From the NCBI GenBank assembly GCA_037447655.1, contig JBBHKE010001969.1:455558-519557 (forward strand): a DNA stretch of 64,000 bases, written 5' to 3'. The stretch is from Zygnema cylindricum. Its lineage: Eukaryota; Streptophyta; Zygnematophyceae; Zygnematales; Zygnemataceae. Position 1 is the stretch's first letter, and every line of letters starts with the position of its first letter. A program made the translations under genes and the position numbers. Shown in pieces: positions 52,771 to 63,058 of this stretch. The notes beneath the pieces are model-generated. The model saw only the letters and a list, made by a program, of their open reading frames with translations, ran no database searches and was not told the DNA's origin.

Positions 52771-53168
52771 TGGTGTTAGGTATCGAGGACCTATTGCCGA
52801 TATTCGATATATGTTGAATTTTAAGTACCCGAAAATCAATATATCGCATCCATGTACCGAGAACCTAAATATCCGGATATTTATGCGATAATTTTATTTT
52901 TTTTCCGATTATTTTTTCAACCCCCCCCCCCCCCCCCCCCCCCGTGCGGACACTCAGTGGTGGGGGAGGGGGGAAGAGCTGGGGATTGCGTACAATTTTT
53001 TGTACAATTTTCCGTACTTTACCTGTACGGACACCCATTTTTTACGATATATATCGCGATGCTTTATGTTGGTCTCGGAACGATATATCGAGGACTTTGC
53101 TCAATCGATATTCGATATATCGAATATCGAAATTATCGCGATATGAAATTACCCGATACCCAACACTA
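52771..53168. mobile_element. hAT-type non-autonomous element, 398 bp, target duplication ATTTTTTG
   Basis: Begins TGGTGTTAGGTATCGAGGA and ends CCCGATACCCAACACTA, with perfect 8-bp flanks ATTTTTTG (52763-52770 and 53169-53176). It contains a 25-base poly-C run at 52919-52943. Confidence 0.9.
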
Positions 53169-53389
53169 ATTTTTTGGGTTACGGTAATTATTATGTACCC
53201 CAATGTGTGTAGTATTATTGTCGTTTTCCTGTTGTCAGTCATTTTCACCATTTTTACATCGTGTTTTTTGGCCGACTTTTGTATGTATTGGTTAATCTCA
53301 TAGTTGTCCCGTGCGCATAATACGCACGAAACAAACGCGCGAAACTACGCACGATACGCATTTAACGATGAAAAAAATGTTATTAAATG

Positions 53390-53925
53390 CGTACCTGACT
53401 ATGTAACCGTACATTTTCGTACATTTGCGTACTTTTTTTGTACATTTCAGTACTTTTAGGGGGTTTGAGGAATTTTGGGGTACATTCTCGTGCCTTCTCA
53501 AATATTTATGTTAAACAACCAACTATTATTCGTACATTTACGTACAGTGTCCTTATTTTTTGGTACTTTTTACGGTTATTATTTTGATATTTTTATGGTA
53601 CATTTTCGTACTTTTTCGTATATTTGAGTTATACAGACTTACATTTTCGTACATATACGTACGACATCCGTATATTTCAATACTTTTAGGGTTAGTGATG
53701 GGGGGATTTTAGGGTGTTTAGGGTACTTCCCGTGCATTTCGTACATTCCGGTAAATTACAGTAAAGCTGCCTTTCATTATCCGTACTCCTTGGTTTTTTA
53801 GGGCACACATGTCGTACAACGACGTACATTTCCGTATGTTTTCCGTACGTTTTTAGGATTTTTTAAGGATTTTTTAGGGCTAAGGGGACGGTTTCCGTAC
53901 GTTTTCGTACATCGTACAGCGAAAA
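53390..53925. repeat. GTACATTTTCGTACNNNNCGTAC-rich tract
   Basis: Dozens of ACATTTTCGTAC, CATTTACGTACA and CGTACTTTTT motifs at roughly 15-30-bp spacing, with TTTTAGGG spacers. A degenerate minisatellite with palindromic GTAC cores. No gene is seen. Confidence 0.7.
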
Positions 53926-54194
53926 TAACGAACGGTATGAAAGTAACGAATACTACGTAGTTTTCGAAAAAAAGTTGAAATCTGTACGAATAGGACAACT
54001 ATGGTTAATCTTTTTTTGGAAGCCATGTATATTTTTTTTTCATTTTCCATGATCACCATTCGTACGGGTTACTAAGTGGTGCCGAACTACACACCCGACG
54101 AAACTTGTAATGAACCTAACCTGTACTATACAGTATAGTAGTACTGTAGCAATACAGTACATGCAATACAAACAAAGATTGTTTCCTTCGATCC

Positions 54195-54740
54195 AATAAA
54201 TAAAGGGAATTGCTAATCGCAGAGACGATTTTGCTGCGCGCAGGTTGTTGTCTGAAATTGTACATTAGTACAGTTTCGTACAAGCTACGTACCTTTAAGG
54301 TCAGATTTGACGGTCAATCTGTCGAACAACTTTGACTGGCGGAATATTGTAACGGTGGTTAAAAAGTGTCGCGCTTGCAAACGTTGACCGTCATAAAAAT
54401 AAAAACAATTAACACGGCCGGCGCAAGGTTTACTGTAACAAAACTTCGGCAGCCACATATAAATATAGGGAATTGATCATGACAGTGACTGTTTTGGCTG
54501 CGCACAGTCACTTACGTCATTGTGTCAAAAGACGTACGTTTGAAGTACACATTGGTACAAATAAAGTACCGTTGAGTATAAATTTGACGGTCAATCGGAT
54601 GGACATCTTTGACTTTCATAATATTGTTTCGACCGCTTAAAATTTTGCCGCGCTTGCGAACGTCGACCGTCATAATAAAATTAGCAATTCACACGGCCGG
54701 CGAGCGTTTACGGTAACAAAACTACATGTAAATAAAATGG
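54195..54740. repeat. Two diverged tandem copies of a 270-bp unit
   Basis: Shared in order: AGGGAATTG, TTTGACGGTCAATC, TCGCGCTTGC...ACCGTCATAA, and CACGGCCGGCG...TAACAAAACT. The copies start near 54195 and 54466. From 54741 to 55354 a diverged relative of the 33040 block (AACGCACGAAACGAAATAAA) is the only thing seen. Confidence 0.7.
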
Positions 54741-55354
54741 TTGCAGACAGTAACTTTTTGTCGTTATGTGAGCTCCACGGTGAGAGCCCTTAGCCGCAAA
54801 ATTGAAGTTGAATCGTCTAAGTGTTACATTGAACTTAGACGCAAAGTGAAACGAAACCTATTGAAACTGAAAGTACTATAAGTCTCGTACGGAAATATTA
54901 TAACGCACGAAACGAAATAAACTTTTATAATAAAACAAACCGGCGTAAAAATATCATTTGAAATTAAATGAAAAAAATGAGCGTCGTCACGCGCGACGAA
55001 ATCGAGCCACGCTATTTAGGAATCAACATACTTACATTGACAAGATCGTAGCAGGATCGGCCGTACAAAGGTATTGCCGCTTTGTCGTACACATAAATTA
55101 CTTCCGCGGACGAAAAAATCGCGTCACGCTTCGCGAACCAACATTTCCTCGCAATCGACCAGCGTGCGACTCGAACAAATGAATACCGGTCGGCGCTCGC
55201 ACCAAACCGAACCGACACAAAAGTACAGTACCGAACGAAACAAAACATAACTGACGCGAACCGAAAAAAATTAAACTGCACGATTTCGGCCGACGCCGAT
55301 TCGCCCAATATCCTAACATTTCGCTGTCAATGTAAGGATGTTGATTCATAAATA

Positions 55355-55364
55355 NNNNNNNNNN
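55355..55364. other. Assembly gap (10 N)
   Basis: Ten N bases. The 55374-56070 segment to the right has a different character (fewer GTAC motifs). Its only open frame, a 133-codon one on the minus strand at 55494-55895, has no recognised similarity. Confidence 0.99.
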
Positions 55365-56080
55365 AACTTCTTCGTCCCCCGGTATCAGATAGTGTTACCT
55401 TTGATTCTAAAGGAGAGGTAGTTCCGTCTGAGCAGTCAACGGTTTTCCTTCTAAAACCGTCATAACAGAAAAGATATTCTTTACTACGATGATCTATAGC
55501 ATCTTGTAAAAACAGAAAACACTCAAAGCAGCTGCCTCAGCCCTTCCAGCCAAGCTTGAGATAGGAAAACTGCTTCCTATCAGGATTGTCCCACCTCTCA
55601 CAAAAGACAAAAATGTTCTACGATATCTAGTAGCATCATTTCTTATAGAAAAGACAATACTGCCAAAATCTTCCTTTTGGCAACTGACGAGTCTGCCTTG
55701 ATGGAGAGGAAATCTTAGTTTCCATTGTGATAGACTATGGCCCCCTGCTTCTTCAAAGACATTTATTGAAAAGTCTAGTTTTGACTTTAAGTAAGAATTG
55801 CATTGAAGGCGAGGGAAAGCCTTCGGAGGCTTATTACATTTCCCTTTTATGTCCGGGCAATATATGAAGCTTTTGGCTTGTGATATGGTTTCCATGCTGT
55901 AGATGCAATTATCTGCAGTCTTAAATGATACTTTGGTGTTGAATGTTTGTTGCTCTATGGGAAACAGCTCACAAAAAGACGAAACGTCTCACTGTTCACA
56001 ATTCAGGGAGGTCGGATTTGACACTACACTGGCCAAAAACACTGGCCATATGCTAATTAGGGTTAAGGATTTATTAGGGT

Positions 56081-56962
56081 CATAGATGTCTCATTCGTAC
56101 GGATTTTGACATTTTTACGAAATTTCGTTATTTTTTCTAGATTTTGAATCTTTCGTTAAATGCGTATACTTTTCGTACGGATAAAACGTACGAATATTAT
56201 GTACGGAAATTTCAAAAAAGAGACGTTTTATTTCCGCGCACGAAGTTTGAAAGAAATTTGTACGGTTCATCATTACAACGACGCCGCCATTGAATCCGCC
56301 ATTGAAGGCTCGATTGAAGCCACACTAAAAGCTTCCACGAACCTCTTCACAGGCAGCCATGTCTAGGCCTCGAGGAGCAGAGTGAGAGCATGTTAGCTGT
56401 TAAGGCTCCAAAGGGACATGATGGATTTTTTTTGTTTCAATTATGATTTTGTCATTACCCAATTTGAAATACAAAAATAGTTATTTTTTGTTTCAATTTT
56501 GAATTTATCATTACTAAATGTTGACATATAGAAATGGATACTTTTCTTTCAATTGTGATTTTGTCATTATTCAATTTTGACATTCAAAAATTGTGATTTT
56601 TTGCTTCGAGTGTAAATTTGTGCGACATGTTGTAATAGGGGCAAGCGCCCGCATGGCGCCGACAGGGCGCCGGCGATGAGCCCAGCGCCGAGGCAGTCTG
56701 GTCGCTGGCAACGTGACAGTTTGATCGCTGGTTGCAGGTTCAGCGTCCAGCGAATCGTCGTTGGTGGTCGTTTAGAACTTTTGAAATTTTGATAAAGTTG
56801 TCATCGTACTTTTCGTTATCGATTAAATGTTTTAATATTTATTTTTAGTATGGAGTCAAAGTCGGTCAACGCATTTTATAATTTTTGAACTTAGTTTCAT
56901 GCGCATATTCGTTATATTTTTGGCGTTTCATGCGTGCGTTTTATGCGCATGAGACATCTATG
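56081..56962. mobile_element. hAT-type MITE, 882 bp, target duplication ATTAGGGT
   Basis: Begins CATAGATGTCTCAT and ends ATGAGACATCTATG, a perfect 14-bp inverted pair. Flanks ATTAGGGT (56073-56080 and 56963-56970) are identical. No transposase. Confidence 0.92.
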
Positions 56963-57000
56963 ATTAGGGTTAATGCCACGCCCTTCAACATGGTTGTTAA

Positions 57001-57635
57001 CATAGTTCAAAAGTAGGCGTTTTTATGGAAGGCCTTTGGTAGGCGCACAAAACTTGGCACTAAACTTGCATAGAGTAGGCATACTGTATGTGTGTGCGTT
57101 GTGCACACTCTTGTACGAACGTACGAATGTGACGTATGACTATAGTGCAGCGCACGCCGCCAAAAGAATTTTTTAAGCGAACTGACACGGCGTAGGATGA
57201 CATTCCGCGAGAAAGAAAACCGCTAGATTTTTTTTTTTATCGTCCCATACTACCTGGTTGGTCAATTTGAGGCTTTATTTAGTGTGGCCTTCGAAATTGC
57301 AGACACTAATATGACAGATAGTCTTATCGTAAGTTGTGTTGTGGGCTTTTCATGTGATCTTCTTAGATCACTACTTTGATCGAAGACCGTCCGATCGTCC
57401 AAATCTGACGGTCTAAATAAAAAATACATCAAAACTCACAGATTTTTTTTTGTCCGAATGTTTTTCAAAATTTAGACATGGCATTTAATTCTCTATCGAT
57501 CGATGTGCAACTCAACCCTGTAACTATTTTTTTTCATTTTGCGACCAATACAATATGGGTTTTTAGGTCATATTGTATGTTTTACATACAATGGGCATAT
57601 TGTATGGGCCTACTTTCACCTACTTTTGAACTATG
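57001..57635. mobile_element. hAT-type MITE, 635 bp, target duplication GTTGTTAA
   Basis: Begins CATAGTTCAAAAGTAGG and ends CCTACTTTTGAACTATG, a perfect 17-bp inverted pair. Flanks GTTGTTAA are identical (56993-57000 and 57636-57643). It lies 38 bp from the previous element. From 57644 to 58285 no feature is recognised. Confidence 0.93.
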
Positions 57636-58285
57636 GTTGTTAACACTTTTTTGTGATTTTTGGCCGAAAGAAGCTTTGACCAAATTGGTATTATTAACTC
57701 TAATGGTAGTGGGCCGGTGATAGTGGTTCTATGTGACAAATTTAGTTAGTGTCAGAAAACAAATGAGGAAAAATATTATGCAAGTACAAACATCCAATCA
57801 AATAGAATTCTCAGTGATAGCATCCAACAGGTTAGCCGGTTCAAAGAGGTTTAAAGATATAAATTTCAATCTGGAAGGAATTATAAGCTGACATGTGGCA
57901 TAAAAAGTCAATAAAGTTGCAAATCTTTTCTGGCTAGTGCTTTGCAGTCCATAAACAACAACCATTTACAGTAAGGGCAGACTTCTATTAGGGAAAAAAT
58001 GGGGTTTTTTACAGTTTCGTACAGGTTCGTACATCTTTTTTTCCAAGGAAAACAACATTACAAAAAAATGTCTAAGGTTTTAGGCGTAAATTCGGACCGT
58101 CGGATTCTATTACACTTTTTACCCGAGACGCCACGTCACCAACCCTACAGTTTGTTAAAACCATGCACAGGGAGGACAGTTCTCGAATACAAAACGTGTA
58201 AAAATAGTCCGTGTGGAAAAGGTTAAAAAAATCCACGAGGAGCGCGCGCACAGTTGCGTACACATCGCATGGGCCATGTGCCTTC

Positions 58286-59460
58286 TGTTGATATTTGACT
58301 ATTTTTTAGGTCTTTATAGAAAAAGATCAAAGGCAGTCTGTCCCTGACTCCCTTCTCCAAGCCCCCACATTTGTTGTAGTCACTGAAGGCTTGATGGGGA
58401 GCTAGAGCCATGGCTGCCTAAGCTCACTAGAGAAGACAGGGGGTGGATTAGGTTTATTTACCAAAAGGTATTTGACGGACCCAGGAATTGATCCTGGTAC
58501 CTGCTATACGTCATGTCACGGTAGACGTTAGCCCTAACCGTTAAGTCTAGGACTAATATTACGATATGTAGGGTTTGATAAATATATAAAGTATTGCACG
58601 CAGATTAAATCGTTTAACGGAGAATAGATACTTAGTGCATAGACACAGTTTAATTGAGTACGGAGTACGGTATTGGGACGAAACGGATACCGCGCATTTG
58701 TTTCGATATCGAAACAAATACCGCGCACCAATTTTCGACGGCTTAAATTGAATGCCGATTTAAATCGGACGGCCGCGATAAATGTCGAGATCGCGGAATA
58801 GGTTTTTTGGCGTTTTACGGTCACCGCCACGTCAATTGACACGTGGCAGGATAACATTGGATTTCGGGATCTCCGGGGATTAGAGGAACTAATCCGGATA
58901 TGCCATGTGTCGACCTTTTGGCCATGTCGTACGATGGCCGTACAAGAGGTACACCGGCATCTGTACCTTTATATACGTTACACTATTCCTATTGGTTCGT
59001 ACCTCATCACTAGGGGGCTTAGAGAGGGGTTTTGGGACTTAGAATATTTCTGGTAGGTAGTTGCCTCTCCCCAGAGAGCACCTTGTATAAATGGCAAACT
59101 TTGGCCAGCCATAACTATCAATTTACTTGACCATTTTCAGTGATTCTTTTTGGTGCAGACTCAAGGGAGTCCACGCTACACAGGAGTGTAGTCAGTCAGA
59201 GTCTTTGCGTGCCAGGGTGGCTGCATTTCTAAGGGAAAGTCAAAGTGGGTGAATGTGTCCAAATCTCATATTCTAACTTTGCATTCTGTGGTGGAACTGA
59301 GCACACACAAAGTGTTATTTCACAGGGGTGAATATATATTGGGGTTCTGACTGTCAAGGGGCCAGTCACTTGGGTTTATATCAACTTGGAGTCGGCACTA
59401 TCTAGATTAGCTTCTTTGGATCTGCATACTCTGAGGGCCAATGGAGGTCTCGGAGTTTCA
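58286..59460 (+). mobile_element. Solo LTR (1175 bp), target duplication CCTTC
   Basis: Begins TGTTGATATTTGACTA and ends GGTCTCGGAGTTTCA, flanked by CCTTC on both sides (58281-58285 and 59461-59465). TATAAAT at about 59094 fits a promoter at the U3/R border. Antisense tRNA-like block at about 58470-58560. No internal domain, so it is a solo LTR. Nothing is recognised in 59466-59913. Confidence 0.92.
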
Positions 59461-59913
59461 CCTTCCGCCAGGGTGGTTGCGAATCCGCCGAAATTGTCCC
59501 GTCACGCTCCCACCATCGAAATTTACTGCCTCCTTTTTGTCGTTGCAATTTGAAATTTTGGGTAGTACATTTAATGCCCTCTGTACGAGTCATTAATTAC
59601 CTCTAGTGGTATAGATATTATCTTCGCCAGTACAAATATCACCTCCGTTTGTACAAATATTGCGTTCTGACATTGCATTCAAAGATTCTTTCAAGATTTT
59701 AAGCATCTAATATTAACCTACGTGTTACCAATCATATTGAGCCACGCAGATAAAAAGTGGTTCACTGACGCAACCTAATGGAAGGCACGCCATTCGGTAA
59801 AATATTCCGTACAAATACTGAGATGGCTAATGGAAGTCCACCCTAAATCGATTACTAAATGGGGAAGTTAGAATCTCCACGTGGATTCCAACTAGGAGGC
59901 TAATGGTTGTTTT

Positions 59914-60918
59914 TGCAATTTCGTGTCCTCCATTGGACTACAAAATTAAGGAAGCCTCTAGGTAATTTTTAACTAACCCACTTTCAACTCCCACCACTGT
60001 TGCCCAAACAAACAAGTTGATAATCCGACTGCACCCTTGTGCACTGTGGACTCCCTTGAGTTTGTAGGAAAAAAAATCATTGAAAACGGCCAACCAGCCG
60101 ATTAGTTATGGGATGGCAAAGATGCCCATTTATACAAACTCTCAAAGAGAGAGGTGACTATCGACCACAATTTCCTAAGTCATTATTCCCTCTCACAACC
60201 TTTACCTACTGAAAGTACGAACCAATCATATAACTGTGCAGTACAGAAAAGTACTATTGCCAGTGTATTTTATGTACGGCCTATGTACGACAAGGCCATT
60301 AAGTGGACGCGTGTCCACTTTTTACTTGTCCTTATGTTTTTCGAAATTCTCGCGACCGAATGTTATCTCTCCACGTGGCGCCAGGTCATGCCACGTCACA
60401 AAATGCCAAAGTGACCATTCCGGGATCTCGGCGGTGATATGTGCCGTTGGATAGAAACTGACATTTAATTTTAGCCGTCGAAACAAATGACCGATTCATT
60501 TGCTTCGTGTGGGATCATGTTCGCACTGTATTTAAATAGTTCTATATTTTTTCATTCGTAATTCTGGTAATTGGAGTTAAGGTTGTATCACAATTTAAGT
60601 ATTTATCAAACTCTATGTATCTTAAAGAACTTCTATGACAGACCGGTTGGAGGTGACGGCTCCGCCTCGCTCTGCCGGTCGGAGGTTCGAGTCTTGCCGG
60701 ACTCAACCTTTTGTTAAGAGTGACTTAAGTCACTCTTTAGTCCTGCTTAGTGGAGATGAGGCAGCCATGGCTCCACTACTCTCTCTCTCCTTCAGTGACT
60801 ACAACAAGTATGGGGGATAGAGAAAAGAGGTGGAGGCAGGTTGCCTGTGCTTTTATTTCTTTTTCCTACTCAGCTATTCGGACTTAGAAAATACTCTATA
60901 AATCTATTGATTTCAACA
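59914..60918 (-). mobile_element. Solo LTR (1005 bp)
   Basis: On the + strand it runs from TGCAATTTCGTGTCCTCCAT to TTGATTTCAACA. Flanks GTTTT (59909-59913) and ATTTT (60919-60923) agree at four of five. The tRNA-like block at 60634-60705 reads CGGTTGGAGGTGACGGCTCC, then GGAGGTTCGAGTCTTGCC, close to a B box. Confidence 0.88.
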
Positions 60919-60949
60919 ATTTTGCCTTTGTTTATAGATAATGGTGGCA

Positions 60950-61440
60950 TTCCATCAGAAAATTCTGTAATCAAACGGCGAACATTACAGGATGCTACAT
61001 TTTGGACGATGTTCTATCGCGCAGACTCTGTAATCCACGTGCTCAAAATTGAATGGTACCACGTAAGATAAGACCGTGTATTGAAAATCCTCAAATGTTT
61101 TTCTTACCGACCAGCTTCAAATTGAAGTCTTTATTTGCGTACCATGTACGTGTGGACTAGGTAATCGTACGCGTTAAATTTTACACTCTTTGTAGACGCC
61201 TTGTCAGTTACCAACTCAATTTTTTCGGGTTTCTAACTTTTATGTTTTTTCACGTGACGAATGAGCGTTGCCACAAATAGTGTGACGAATGGGCGCTAAA
61301 ATATAGCGTGATGAAAGTTCGTTACGAGATTATTTTTCTGATTTCGGTTAGGATTTTTGAATAGATTTATCATGTGCAAAATTTTTAGATTTCCGTTGGT
61401 TTCCGGCTTGACACGTATGCTCATTATCCAGCGTATCGTG
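60950..61440. repeat. Dispersed repeat, relative of 30440-30876
   Basis: Shares TCTGTAATC, CACGTGCTCAAAATTGA, AATAGTGTGACGAATG and TTTCCGTTGGTTTCC with the 30440 copy. It fills the space between two solo LTRs. Confidence 0.65.
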
Positions 61441-61472
61441 GCTCAAAATTTTATATAAATGGTGATGTATCT

Positions 61473-62749
61473 TGCAATTCTATAGGCTCCATTGCCACAC
61501 TGAAATCACAGTCCAAAGAAGCTTATCTGGATAGTGCCAACTTCAAGTTGATACAAACCCAAATGACTAACACCTTGACAGTCACAACCCTGATACATAT
61601 TCACCCCTGTGAAAACAAGACCTCCATTCTGCTCAGTTCCACCACAGAATGCAAAGCTTGAACATGTGATTTGGACAATATATTCCACTTTGACTTTTTC
61701 TTAGAAATAATGCCATCCTGGCAGGCAAAACTCTGATCGACTACACTCCTATGTAGCTTGGACTCCTTTGAGTCCGCAACAAAAAGAATCACTGAATTTG
61801 CTCCCCTGAGCAATAAGTTAAGGTTGGTCAAAGTTGACCTTTATAGTTACAAGCTCTCTTACAGAGATTTACCTACATTTCACTGAGACTTCGTCTACCT
61901 ACTCACGATTACGTACTACTAAACCCTAGTCTATTAGGAACACAATAAATTACAAGAAGGTACAATTGGCAATGTACTTATTGTACGACCATTGTACGAC
62001 ATGGCCTACAAGGTGGCGCCTGTCAAATCGGGAGCCATGGTTTCTCCTCCCATCTTCTCCGCTATCCAATAATGTGGCGCCATGTGGAACCGCGTCACGC
62101 TATGTTTTTGAATGCCGCCAAAAGCTCACTTCAAGTGGCGACTGCAACGATGGCCGTCTGATCAAATATATTTTACACTGTTCAGATTCGCGTACGTGCA
62201 TCAATTGTTCCTTGCCGTTAGTTTGGTGTTAATTAGCCGTTGCGTTAATGTTTATATTGTTTTCATACCAATTAAATGTATCGTCTTGTTAACACCTTAG
62301 TGGATAAGGCATACGACTACAGAAAGGTCCACAGACCAAGGTTCAAATCCGGCCTAGAGCAATATTTTGGTTATTTGTCAGTTTGTCTAGGAATTCTCTA
62401 CGTATACACTTTTAATTACCTATTGTTCCCTATATATCTCTGCGTTGATTCTAGTCTATAGGTTAAAGCTATCGGCTAACAACTTCTTTAAGGGATGGCA
62501 AGTAGTAGGATCAGATCCTGGTGGTAGTCTCTTTTTGGTACAAAGTAAGAATTAGCCTATTATCTGTCTCCATGGACAGTATAGACAGCCATGGCTCAAA
62601 CTCTCTCTCCGGTCTTCAGCTCTCTCTCCGGTCTTCAGTGACTGCAACTAGTATGGGCACTGGAGAGTTGAGCGAGAAGTAGGCTGCCTCTGCTGACTTA
62701 GTCTATTTATTTTTCCATTACAGACATAGAAAATACAAAAAATTCATCA
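61473..62749 (-). mobile_element. Solo LTR (1277 bp) with two tRNA-like blocks
   Basis: On the + strand it runs from TGCAATTCTATAGGCTCC to AAAATTCATCA. Flanks TATCT (61468-61472) and TACCT (62750-62754) agree at four of five. The block at 62284-62352 has TTAGTGGATAAGGC and GGTTCAAATCC, very like tRNA-Arg A and B boxes. A second block with GGATCAGATCCTGG is at 62462-62525, which explains the extra length. Confidence 0.88.
62284..62352 (+). ncRNA. tRNA-Arg-like module inside an LTR
   Basis: A-box-like TTAGTGGATAAGGC and B-box-like GGTTCAAATCC lie about 42 bp apart, as in a tRNA gene, and the 5' part resembles plant tRNA-Arg (AATGGATAAGGC). The acceptor stem does not pair well, so it is probably a tRNA-derived Pol III promoter relic and not a functional tRNA. 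It is antisense to LTR transcription. Confidence 0.5.
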
Positions 62750-62784
62750 TACCTAGTCAAGGTACCTCACCATTATAGATACTT

Positions 62785-63000
62785 CGAAGAGAATGTTTCT
62801 CGAAAACAAATCTCAAAGTCATTGTTACCTCCCAGACCTTTGGAGAATTTTGGCAAGATTATCTTTAATGTTGTTCACGCTCATCACAATTTACAGAAAC
62901 TTTCGAAGCTAATGCTTTGTGAAAAACAAATCCAACGGTCATTGTTACCTCCCAGACCTTCATAGAATTTTGGCAAGATTTTGTGTAATGTTGTTTGCGC
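62785..63000. repeat. Two tandem copies of a unit of about 120 bp
   Basis: GTCATTGTTACCTCCCAGAC occurs at about 62818 and 62938, each followed by AATTTTGGCAAGATT and AATGTTGTT. A relative is at 31200-31260 in the GT92 intron. Confidence 0.75.
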
Positions 63001-63058
63001 ATAAAAACAAAATAAACGATACAGACTGGTATGGATAGGCGCAGATTTATGTAAACTA

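Noticed and set aside
53390-53925. Regular GTAC-containing repeats considered as a CRISPR-like array
   Set aside because: Spacing and units are irregular, spacers are not unique, and the genome is eukaryotic.
55494-55895. 133-codon open frame on the minus strand
   Set aside because: No recognisable domain, no supporting splice or promoter pattern, and the opposite strand is equally open in pieces.
59914-62749. Two LTRs enclosing a 554-bp interior, a possible small (TRIM-like) element
   Set aside because: Each LTR has its own 5-bp flanking repeat, and the interior matches a separate dispersed repeat at 30440, so two solo LTRs fit better.
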